Positions 56,001 to 64,000 of a stretch of 64,000 nt of DNA are shown here, one piece after another (within the stretch, counting starts at the first letter, position 1; every line of letters starts with the position of its first letter). The notes under the pieces were generated by a model. That model was not told the DNA's origin and did no database searches. It saw only the letters and a program-made list of their open reading frames with translations. The position numbers and the translations under genes are program-made. Source of the DNA: Microbotryum silenes-acaulis (Eukaryota; Basidiomycota; Microbotryomycetes; Microbotryales; Microbotryaceae); contig QPFY01000002.1 in NCBI GenBank assembly GCA_003665825.1, positions 1 through 64,000 of the forward strand. The letters run 5' to 3'.

Positions 56001-57486
56001 GATGGCCGAGGCAGCGGTGAAGGGTAAGCAGGGGCACGGTAGACTCAGAACGCGAGAGAAGGGCAAGCTGCTGACACTTGGTGTGATCCGCGTCCAAAAG
56101 GTAGAGACCGTCGTTAACCCTGGTACCGTGAGCAATGGCCTGGCCGTCCTTGGCGATGTCGATGCCGTCGCTGGTGAAGGCGAGTCGAACGCGGTCGGTG
56201 TCGCAGAGGCGAGAAACAGAGAGGAGGTTGACGTGGAGGCCCGGCGTGTGCAGAACGCCACGCAGCGTGATCGGATGTCCGGTCTTGGCAACGAACGCTA
56301 CGTCCCCCATACCAATGGCCGTGATACCGCCGGCGATGCCGCCGATCTTGGTGTGCGCCGTCTGGCGATAAGCCGTGAATAGAGAGCGATCGGCGACCAT
56401 GTGTGCCGTGGCGCCCGAGTCGACTACAAAGGCGTCAGTCGGGAGTTGCCGGCGAGCGAACAGGCAGGAGGCGAAATAGCCGATGTTAGGCTGTTGAGCG
56501 GCGGGGAGAGACGTGTCGTCCTGGTTGTCGTCGCCGGTGTGTTTCTGTTCGCCCCGGTGCTTGCAGTCGAGGGCCCAGTGACCTTTCTTGTGGCAGCGGC
56601 GGCAGGGGCCGGCGGGCGGGTGTGTCGCCCGTGAGGTGCAGTCGCGCAGACGGTGGCCGGGGGCGCGGCAGGCGGGACAAGGGGAGGCGGTGGCGAGCAT
56701 GGCCGAGTGTGATGACGAGAGTCCCGCCGAGCGAAGCTGGATGCGAATGCGATCCGTCAGCGTCGTGAGTTCCGGGAGGTCGCGTTGGTTGCGCTGCTCG
56801 TCCGTGAATGTGAGGCGGAAGCTGTCGAGGCAGGGTGGGACCATGGCGAGCACGTGAGTGGCGAGCACGTCGTTGAGCGAGGTTTTGGCGTCGCGGATTT
56901 CCTGCGCGATCGACATGTATTCACGGAGCCACGTGTCGTACGCCTCGACGGAGGCAGGCATCTTCCTGAAGTCCCAAAGGCGGGCGAACAACTCGAGGGT
57001 ACGAGTGGCGTCGTCCGGTGCGAAACGAGCCTTGAGTGCGGCGAAGATGCGTGGTGCCGACAGGTCGTCGCTGGGGATGGTGTCGAGGGTGGCTGAGACG
57101 TCGGCTGAGTCGATCGAGCCAACGATGATTTCACGCGCGGCGTCGTCACGGGCGGCAAGCTGGTCGGCCGTCCACGTCGGGGGAATGACACCGTCAAGAA
57201 CGTAACCACGGGCTTGATTTGGAAGCGCGAGACGGAGTTGACGTAACCAGTTTGTAAACGACTTAGGGCCGTCAAGGCGAGCGTGCTTGGGGAACACGAC
57301 TTTTGATGCGGTGGCGGTGTTTGCCTGCGTGGCAGTGACGGGCGGGGAGGCGGCGGCGGCGGCAGGGGGCTGTGAGGCCTGTAGAGCGGCAAGCTGTGCC
57401 TGTAGCGTGGCGATTTGCACGCTGATCGAAGGGTCAGGGGAGCTGATGTCCCTGGGGGGCGAAGGCGGGGCGGGGGAGCTGTCCAT
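52768..57486 (-). CDS. A6 Gag-Pol polyprotein (1572 aa), intact
   Basis: It is a full-length A2-type polyprotein, including the three-unit LTR-encoded tail and all catalytic motifs. The A4-like tract within gag is silent at the protein level. It is a likely functional copy. Confidence 0.96.
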   Translation of the reverse strand: MDSSPAPPSPPRDISSPDPSISVQIATLQAQLAALQASQPPAAAAASPPVTATQANTATASKVVFPKHARLDGPKSFTNWLRQLRLALPNQARGYVLDGVIPPTWTADQLAARDDAAREIIVGSIDSADVSATLDTIPSDDLSAPRIFAALKARFAPDDATRTLELFARLWDFRKMPASVEAYDTWLREYMSIAQEIRDAKTSLNDVLATHVLAMVPPCLDSFRLTFTDEQRNQRDLPELTTLTDRIRIQLRSAGLSSSHSAMLATASPCPACRAPGHRLRDCTSRATHPPAGPCRRCHKKGHWALDCKHRGEQKHTGDDNQDDTSLPAAQQPNIGYFASCLFARRQLPTDAFVVDSGATAHMVADRSLFTAYRQTAHTKIGGIAGGITAIGMGDVAFVAKTGHPITLRGVLHTPGLHVNLLSVSRLCDTDRVRLAFTSDGIDIAKDGQAIAHGTRVNDGLYLLDADHTKCQQLALLSRSESTVPLLTLHRCLGHLAPSSIQKMIAAGLLDGFGAGYSDKDVEEFVCNACLGSKGHRLPFPDSESHSPERLGLVHSDVLSFPTPSLTGKRYLVTFLDDHSRKLWAYAIDHKSDVFPTFQTWLAEVELETNARLKTLRTDNGGEYRSNAFTEFCKSRGIRRQYSIPYTPQQNGRAERVNLSIVEGILALLADSHLPATFWDEAAAYFVYCKNRCSHSALAKQTPESVWNGRRTTTTALHPFGCAAWLTVAPDLRSKLDPKAARVIFTGYDLASKAFRFFDHYTNKVVIGRNATFLDDDFPGLPINTPVDVDNTERQFVIPADTPAPAVKTRTPLVRSAHMDVSSSLDDSAMSAVDVAPGYTGGSLLNSTDISPSPSPSLVPLSSPATSSAGGPSLDDSDDPLDLLNSNTAVRLNLMDVHRSDDDTLVTPAPAIAPAEQPSDDDSPDEIDFLSRHHRAFIATDDDDPTLDAIEPVKSITSDPQTWREAMSSDEHDIWAQAAAAEFTAMRDDFKVFTIEPRSSVPPGATIVTSKFVWKTKRDARGEVTGHKARLVAQGNRQRDGIDFSETFAPVARFSSIRCLLALAAANGYHVHQADIDKAYLHGELDHDIWMTTPRGFDFPSDKILRLRRSIYGLKQAGRIWNRHIDTSLRSLGYKATGTDHCIYSHIDDQQRPHYIALYVDDLLIVSPALDEIERVISGLEQRYGVKRLGPAEYILGIQIRRLDDGSIALSQERYIMDVLARFHFDTTTRGATVPMTPGLSLTAVPGQGTERIRSWYLQAIGSLLYISLGTRPDIAFAVSYLSRFANNPGRRHWIAVKHVLRYLRATYRDELLYARGPAKVTGVVGYSDANWGACVDTSISTMGFVFYLAGSAVSWSSKRQTRVADSTTDAEYLALSHAGKEAIYLTQLLSELHVRPIDAAHIFTDNEAAAAVAHDPVRTSGTRHIRLREHFVRDMVNRGDISLSHVGTADMVADLFTKALGPKIFGIHCYALGLRTRHPRLKSTSRSRGGGCEESTLRSGQDLGARSEPGASAQDLGARSEPGASAQDLGARSEPGTLAQPRGSLAEDLGRAAPLLLDSYSSLLAITTSLT

Positions 57487-57580
57487 GCTGCGATGGTGCG
57501 ATGGGCTGGGGCGGCTCGAGTGGCTGGGCTCGAGGGAAAAATTTCAAGCGGCGGGGCTGGTAGCTCGTGGGCTTATAACC

Positions 57581-57909
57581 TATTCGATCAACTCTACTAC
57601 GTCAGCGATGTAGTTATAGCCAAGAGTGATGAATATCATTTCAACATACCTATTCGATCAACTCTACTACGTCAGCGATGTAGTTATAGCCAAGAGTGAT
57701 GAATAGGAATCTAACAGTAAGGGAGCCGCGCGCCCCAAGTCCTCAGCCAGCGAGCCTCGGGGCTGAGCCAATGTGCCAGGCTCGCTGCGCGCGCCTAAGT
57801 CCTGGGCCGATGCGCCCGGCTCGCTCCGCGCGCCTAAGTCCTGGGCCGATGCGCCCGGCTCGCTCCGCGCGCCTAAGTCCTGACCCGAGCGGAGAGTGGA
57901 TTCCTCACA
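57581..57909 (-). repeat. A6 5' LTR (329 bp)
   Basis: It looks identical to the A6 3' LTR. Confidence 0.94.
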
Positions 57910-58895
57910 AGGACTTGGGGCGCGCGGCTCCCTTACTGTTAGCTTCCTATTCATCACTCTTGGCTATAACTACATCGCTGACGTAGTAGAGTTGATCGAA
58001 TAGTTCGCAGGCCGTTCCTACGCGATTCTTTTCCGCTAAGTTCAACGGCGCTCAGCTCAACTATCATGTCACTGATAAAGAGTTCTTGGCTGTCGTCTCG
58101 GCGTGTCGGGCGTTCGAGCAGCACTTGATCGGTTATCCCTTCGTCATCGTCACCGACCATCAGGCCCTTCGCACGATAAAAACCCAAAAACTGCGCCAGA
58201 CGCCTCGGCACATCCGCATGTGTCTCGAACTCAGCCGTTTCGACTTCGAATTCGAATTCATCGCGGGCAAAAACAATTCCTTAGCCGATTCGTTGTCGCG
58301 TCTGTGGGAGGTCAAGGAGGGTTCACACGAGGATCAGGTCAAGGAGAATGAGTTGGAGGACATGTTCTTTGATGGAGAACGCCACGAATTCACTACACCC
58401 GGTGAGAGCCTCCCCGAGGAACGTCCTCCCACCTCACCATCTCCCGATCGGTTGCCTCCTGTTGATTTTGCCCTCGGGCCCCAAGGCCAGGATGGTGAGG
58501 CAGGTTCTCCCGGATACTACGCGCTCAAGGAGGAATCGCAAGACGAGGACGTGAATGGACAGGAATTAGGGAATTTGTTCTTGAAGGAAGAATGCCACGA
58601 GTTCACTACGCCCGGTGAGAGCCTCCTTGAGGAACGTCCTTACACCTCACCTTCGCACGATCGGTTGCCCCCTGTTGATTGTGCCTTCGGGCCCTGGGGT
58701 CACGGTTACGATGCAGGCTCTCCCGGTTCCCATTGTGTGGCCGAGAACATTATGGACGCCGTCGACTTGTCTACCGGCCCCCTCTCCCCTCCCATCGCTG
58801 TCAATCGAGTTCACGCTATCGATGCGGCCCCCGCCAACGACCCGCCCATTCCGGTCGATGCCGACGCCGACGAACTCAATTTGTTGGGAGTCGCC

Positions 58896-59224
58896 TATTC
58901 GATCAACTCTACTACGTCAGCGATGTAGTTATAGCCAAGAGTGATGAATCTCATTTCAACATACCTATTCGATCAACTCTACTACGTCAGCGATGTAGTT
59001 ATAGCCAAGAGTGATGAATAGGAATCTAACAGTAAGGGAGCCGCGCGCCCCAAGTCCTCAGCCAGCGAGCCTCGGGGCTGAGCCAATGTGCCAGGCTCGC
59101 TGCGCGCGCCTAAGTCCTGGGCCGATGCGCCCGGCTCGCTCCGCGCGCCTAAGTCCTGGGCCGATGCGCCCGGCTCGCTCCGCGCGCCTAAGTCCTGACC
59201 CGAGCGGAGAGTGGATTCCTCACA
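58896..59224 (-). repeat. A7 3' LTR (329 bp)
   Basis: It is a standard-length LTR with the private variant. The adjoining polypurine tract has eight G. Confidence 0.94.
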
Positions 59225-62200
59225 CCCCCCCCACGCGAACGCGAGGTAGACTTGAGCCGTGGGTGCCGCGTCCGGAGGCCTAGAGCATAGCAATGTATAC
59301 CAAAAATCTTGGGACCCAGCGCTTTGGTGAATAGGTCCGCAACCATGTCCGCTGTGCCAACGTGTGAGAGGGAGATATCGCCTCGGTTGACCATGTCGCG
59401 GACAAAATGCTCGCGGAGGCGTATGTGTCGAGTGCCGGAGGTGCGAACGGGGTCGTGAGCGACGGCGGCCGCGGCCTCGTTGTCGGTGAAGATGTGAGCT
59501 GCATCGATCGGGCGAACGTGGAGCTCGGAGAGGAGTTGCGTAAGGTAAATCGCTTCCTTACCAGCGTGCGACAAGGCGAGGTATTCGGCATCAGTGGTGG
59601 AATCCGCCACCCGAGTCTGACGCTTCGATGACCAAGAGACGGCGGAGCCGGCCAAGTAAAAGACGAAGCCCATTGTGGAGATGGACGTGTCGACGCAGGC
59701 ACCCCAGTTCGCATCGGAATACCCAACCACACCCGTAACTTTGGCTGGACCGCGGGCGTAGAGTAGCTCATCGCGGTACGTGGCGCGAAGGTAGCGAAGG
59801 ACGTGTTTGACGGCAATCCAATGACGGCGGCCAGGGTTGTTGGCGAACCGGGACAAGTACGAGACGTGCCTTGTGCCCCGTGACTTCGCCGCGTGCGTCG
59901 CGTTTGGTCTTCCAGACGAACTTGGAGGTGACGATAGTGGCGCCCGGTGGTACGGAGGATCGAGGCTCGATGGTGAACACCTTGAAGTCGTCGCGCATGG
60001 CGGTGAACTCGGCGGCGGCAGCCTGAGCCCAGATGTCGTGCTCGTCGCTGGACATTGCTTCGCGCCAGGTCTGAGGATCGCTAGTAATCGACTTGACGGG
60101 CTCGATGGCGTCGAGGGTGGGGTCGTCGTCGTCTGTGGCGATGAAGGCGCGGTGGTGGCGAGAGAGGAAATCGATCTCATCAGGGGAGTCGTCATCGGAG
60201 GGCTGTTCAGCGGGGGCAATGGCGGGTGCGGGCGTCACCAGGGTGTCGTCGTCGGATCGATGTACGTCCATCAGGTTGAGGCGAACCGCGGTGTTGGAGT
60301 TGAGGAGGTCAAGCGGGTCGTCCGAGTCATCGAGGGACGGTCCTCCGGCCGAGGACGTGGCGGGCGACGAAAGCGGGACAAGCGACGGGGACGGCGAGGG
60401 GCTGATATCTGTAGAATTAAGTAAGGATCCGCCAGTGTACCCTGGGGCCACGTCAACGGCGCTCATGGCAGAATCATCAAGAGAGGATGAGACGTCCATG
60501 TGCGCCGACCTTACTAGTGGGGTCCTCGTCTTGACGGCGGGGGCGGGCGTGTCGGCGGGAATGACGAACTGGCGTTCGGTGTTGTCCACATCGACGGGCG
60601 TGTTGATTGGGAGGCCGGGGAAGTCGTCGTCGAGGAAGGTGGCATTTCGGCCAATCACAACCTTGTTGGTATAATGGTCGAAGAAACGGAAAGCCTTGGA
60701 GGCGAGGTCGTAACCGGTGAAGATCACGCGCGCGGCCTTGGGGTCGAGCTTGCTGCGAAGGTCCGGCGCGACCGTGAGCCAGGCCGCGCAGCCGAACGGG
60801 TGGAGGGCGGTGGTGGTGGTGCGTCGGCCGTTCCAAACGGATTCTGGAGTCTGTTTGGCCAAAGCTGAGTGTGAGCACCTGTTTTTGCAATAAACGAAGT
60901 ACGCAGCCGCTTCATCCCAAAAGGTGGCCGGCAGATGGGAGTCAGCAAGGAGGGCGAGGATGCCCTCGACAATGGAGAGATTGACACGTTCGGCACGACC
61001 GTTTTGCTGAGGTGTGTAGGGGATAGAGTATTGACGACGAATGCCCCTGGACTTGCAGAACTCCGTGAATGCGTTCGATCGGTACTCCCCGCCGTTGTCA
61101 GTGCGAAGGGTTTTTAAACGCGCGTTCGTCTCTAACTCCACTTCGGCGAGCCAAGTCTGGAAGGTCGGGAAGACGTCGCTTTTGTGATCGATCGCGTATG
61201 CCCAGAGTTTGCGAGAGTGGTCGTCAAGAAATGTGACAAGGTAGCGCTTCCCGGTCAAGGACGGAGTGGGGAACGAAAGGACATCGCTGTGCACGAGGCC
61301 GAGTCTCTCGGGGGAATGCGACTCAGAGTCGGGAAAAGGAAGACGGTGGCCTTTGGAACCAAGGCAAGCATTGCAAACAAACTCCTCTACGTCTTTGTCA
61401 CTGTACCCGGCCCCAAACCCGTCCAGCAAACCTGCGGCGATCATCTTCTGTATAGAGGATGGGGCAAGATGGCCGAGGCAGCGGTGAAGGGTAAGCAGGG
61501 GCACGGTAGACTCAGAACGCGAGAGAAGGGCAAGCTGCTGACACTTGGTGTGATCCGCGTCCAAAAGGTAGAGACCGTCGTTAACCCTGGTACCGTGAGC
61601 AATGGCCTGGCCGTCCTTGGCGATGTCGATGCCGTCGCTGGTGAAGGCGAGTCGAACGCGGTCGGTGTCGCAGAGGCGAGAAACAGAGAGGAGGTTGACG
61701 TGGAGGCCCGGCGTGTGCAGAACGCCACGCAGCGTGATCGGATGTCCGGTCTTGGCAACGAACGCTACGTCCCCCATACCAATGGCCGTGATACCGCCGG
61801 CGATGCCGCCGATCTTGGTGTGCGCCGTCTGGCGATAAGCCGTGAATAGAGAGCGATCGGCGACCATGTGTGCCGTGGCGCCCGAGTCGACTACAAAGGC
61901 GTCAGTCGGGAGTTGCCGGCGAGCGAACAGGCAGGAGGCGAAATAGCCGATGTTAGGCTGTTGAGCGGCGGGGAGAGACGTGTCGTCCTGGTTGTCGTCG
62001 CCGGTGTGTTTCTGTTCGCCCCGGTGCTTGCAGTCGAGGGCCCAGTGACCTTTCTTGTGGCAGCGGCGGCAGGGGCCGGCGGGCGGGTGTGTCGCCCGTG
62101 AGGTGCAGTCGCGCAGACGGTGGCCGGGGGCGCGGCAGGCGGGACAAGGGGAGGCGGTGGCGAGCATGGCCGAGTGCGATGACGAGAGTCCCGCCGAGCG

Positions 62201-62953
62201 AAGCTGGATGCGAATGCGATCCGTCAGCGTCGTGAGTTCCGGGAGGTCGCGTTGGTTGCGCTGCTCGTCCGTGAACGTGAGTCGGAAGCTGTCGAGGCAG
62301 GGTGGGACCATGGCGAGCACGTGAGTGGCGAGCACGTCGTTGAGCGAGGTTTTGGCGTCGCGGATTTCCTGCGCGATCGACATGTATTCACGGAGCCACG
62401 TGTCGTACGCCTCGACGGAGGCAGGCATCTTCCTGAAGTCCCAAAGGCGGGCGAACAACTCGAGGGTACGAGTGGCGTCGTCCGGTGCGAAACGAGCCTT
62501 GAGTGCGGCGAAGATGCGTGGTGCCGACAGGTCGTCGCTGGGGATGGTGTCGAGGGTGGCTGAGACGTCGGCTGAGTCGATCGAGCCAACGATGATTTCA
62601 CGCGCGGCGTCGTCACGGGCGGCAAGCTGGTCGGCCGTCCACGTCGGGGGAATGACACCGTCAAGAACGTAACCACGGGCTTGATTTGGAAGCGCGAGAC
62701 GGAGTTGACGTAACCAGTTTGTAAACGACTTAGGGCCGTCAAGGCGAGCGTGCTTGGGGAACACGACTTTTGATGCGGTGGCGGTGTTTGCCTGCGTGGC
62801 AGTGACGGGCGGGGAGGCGGCGGCGGCGGCAGGGGGCTGTGAGGCCTGTAGAGCGGCAAGCTGTGCCTGTAGCGTGGCGATTTGCACGCTGATCGAAGGG
62901 TCAGGGGAGCTGATGTCCCTGGGGGGCGAAGGCGGGGCGGGGGAGCTGTCCAT
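59188..62953 (-). pseudogene. A7 Gag-Pol with 746-bp deletion in RT
   Basis: Residues 1 to about 1031 (Gag, protease, integrase, start of RT) are intact. The deletion then joins two copies of TACGAGACG (single copy left at 59858-59866) and removes residues about 1032-1280, including YVDD. It is not a multiple of three, so translation ends out of frame at 59768. The remaining RNase H and C-terminus lie in another frame, ending [11 protein letters not shown] because of the eight-G tract. There is no RT activity; it could move only with enzymes from other copies. Confidence 0.94.
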
Positions 62954-63047
62954 GCTGCGATGGTGCGATGGGCTGGGGCGGCTCGAGTGGCTGGGCTCGA
63001 GGGAAAAATTTCAAGCGGCGGGGCTGGTAGCTCGTGGGCTTATAACC

Positions 63048-63376
63048 TATTCGATCAACTCTACTACGTCAGCGATGTAGTTATAGCCAAGAGTGATGAA
63101 TCTCATTTCAACATACCTATTCGATCAACTCTACTACGTCAGCGATGTAGTTATAGCCAAGAGTGATGAATAGGAATCTAACAGTAAGGGAGCCGCGCGC
63201 CCCAAGTCCTCAGCCAGCGAGCCTCGGGGCTGAGCCAATGTGCCAGGCTCGCTGCGCGCGCCTAAGTCCTGGGCCGATGCGCCCGGCTCGCTCCGCGCGC
63301 CTAAGTCCTGGGCCGATGCGCCCGGCTCGCTCCGCGCGCCTAAGTCCTGACCCGAGCGGAGAGTGGATTCCTCACA
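63048..63376 (-). repeat. A7 5' LTR (329 bp)
   Basis: It shares GAATCTCATTTC with the A7 3' LTR. G3 resumes at the TCGCC that follows. Confidence 0.94.
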
Positions 63377-64000
63377 TCGCCACCGATGAGGTCAACGAAG
63401 CCCCTGTAGTCCATCGGCCGCCTGATCCACTGCCCCAACCCTTCCTTGACACCATCATCCGAGCATACGCCAACGATTCGCAAGCCCAGGTCATCATTAC
63501 CGACCCAATATCATGGCCTATGTTTCGGGTGACCGAGGAAGGGAGGATCTTGCGTGTACATCCAGATGAGTCTCTTTCCCTGTTTGTGCCTCGGGGTCTC
63601 GCTACCGGCGTCGTCGACTCCGACAAGGTCCCTTCGCTGCGCGAGCTCGTGCTTTCGGAGATTCATCGGAGCGTCGGGCACGCTGGACATCGCATCACCT
63701 TGGCCGCCATACGTCCTTTGTACTGGTGGTCGTCCATGTCTGCCGATTGCGCCGAGTTCTGCCGTTCATGCGAAGACTGTGCCCGAGGCAAGGCATCCAC
63801 TCAAGTCCCCTATGGCCGACTGCATCCGATGCCGATCCCTTCGGGTCCTTGGGAACAAGTGGCGATCGACTTCATGACAGGACTGCCTCCGGTCGAGTGC
63901 GAAGGAATGATGGTCGCTCAAATCATGGTGGTCACTGACACTTGGGGAAAGATGGTCCACCTAATTCCCCTCCCAGCCGACGCCGACTCTGAGCTCGTTG

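Larger units (their letters stand above)
52682..57909 (-). mobile_element. Copia-A copy A6, intact
   Basis: A6 is 5228 bp with 329-bp LTRs (52682-53010 and 57581-57909), duplication AGGAC (52677-52681 and 57910-57914) in A8, and primer-binding site at 57556-57580. A short gag tract at about 56709-56818 carries A4-type variants, a sign of conversion or template switching. Confidence 0.96.
52617..58002 (+). mobile_element. Copia-A LTR A8, truncated solo LTR split by A6
   Basis: The parts are 52617-52681 and 57910-58002, of the A4 subtype (GGCTCCCTGG, GTTAGCTTCC), ending GATCGAATA before Gypsy-G sequence. Its 5' third is missing at the border with C2. C2 probably inserted into it (AGGAC at 52617-52621 as right-hand duplication) with the left side later lost. 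Confidence 0.82.
58896..63376 (-). mobile_element. Copia-A copy A7, internally deleted
   Basis: A7 is 4481 bp with duplication TCGCC (58891-58895 and 63377-63381) in G3. The LTRs are 58896-59224 and 63048-63376, both 329 bp and both with the private variant GAATCTCATTTC, so it is recent. The primer-binding site is at 63023-63047. It lacks 746 bp of RT. Confidence 0.95.
58003..64000 (+). pseudogene. Gypsy-G copy G3: RNase H to integrase, split by A7, runs off the window
   Basis: The parts are 58003-58895 and 63377-64000. The frame is open from SQAVPTRFFSAKFNG (RNase H) through the duplicated acidic linker (A7 sits at its end, after LLGVA). It then runs into the integrase zinc finger, AIDFMTGLP and VTDTWGKMVHLIPLPADADS at the window edge. 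The reading frame is continuous after removal of A7 and one TCGCC. The left end is cut at A8's LTR (GTTCG 58003-58007), so Gag, protease and most of RT are absent. Confidence 0.9.

Noticed and set aside
59768..59860. Novel C-terminus of A7 after the deletion
   Set aside because: It is simply the out-of-frame reading of RNase H sequence after a 746-bp deletion.
1..64000. Host protein genes, rRNA, CRISPR arrays, bacterial operons or prophages
   Set aside because: All long frames resolve into copia or gypsy proteins, their fragments or their shadows. The direct repeats are LTRs and LTR-internal repeats without spacer architecture.

Overview
The whole window is a nest of LTR retrotransposons. 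No host gene, tRNA or rRNA gene could be supported, and every base falls in a Ty1/copia element, a Ty3/gypsy element, or an LTR. The DNA is GC-rich, with eukaryotic single-ORF Gag-Pol polyproteins, a chromovirus-type gypsy element and half-tRNA-primed copia elements. This fits a microbial eukaryote, most likely a GC-rich fungus (a basidiomycete is my best guess, not proven), and a heterochromatic or centromere-like region. Working names are mine: Copia-A (5.23 kb, 329-bp LTRs, copies A0-A8), Copia-B (490-bp LTR), Copia-C (3.9 kb, 228-bp LTRs, no Gag; copies C1 and C2), Copia-D (a reverse transcriptase fragment), Gypsy-G (chromovirus, 572-bp LTRs, copies G1-G3) and LTR-X (about 1-1.3 kb LTRs without an internal region here, X1-X4).

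Layout, left to right. 1-392: two Copia-A LTR pieces. 393-1569: a broken Copia-A pol fragment (A0-left). 1570-3619: the 5' part of a Copia-B. 3620-13971: Copia-A A1 (minus) split by the intact A2 (plus, 7308-12535). 13972-15383: the gag-to-integrase part of A0. 15384-20489: A3 (minus), a chimera. 20490-21423: X1. 21424-22977: G2 pol fragment. 22978-26895: Copia-C C1 (minus). 26896-27469: Copia-D RT fragment. 27470-28681: X2. 28682-52616: Copia-C C2 (minus), exploded by A4 (29053-34149), G1 (37468-45910, itself holding the LTR X3) and X4 (45978-52492, itself holding A5). 52617-58002: a truncated Copia-A LTR (A8) holding A6. 58003-64000: G3 holding the internally deleted A7.

The insertion history can be read from 5-bp target-site duplications: A2 GCGAT, A4 TTCTT, A5 CCACC, A6 AGGAC, A7 TCGCC, G1 GTAAG, X3 ATCCG, X4 AAAGA. 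Removing each insertion restores the host element in length and reading frame: C2's 5' LTR returns to 228 bp, A1 to 1572 codons, G1 to 1956 codons. Four places do not obey this rule (A1's left flank, A3, C1, X2). They mark inversion or ectopic recombination between copies, or misassembly.

A2, A5 and A6 have full-length ORFs, 5228-bp size and matching LTRs, so Copia-A was active very recently. The most unusual features are the Gag-less, membrane-segment-bearing Copia-C; the apparent 5'-half tRNA-Ile(UAU) primers of Copia-A and B; the Copia-A polyprotein that runs through the polypurine tract into an in-frame 39-bp repeat of the 3' LTR; and the tRNA-like segment in the Gypsy-G LTR.
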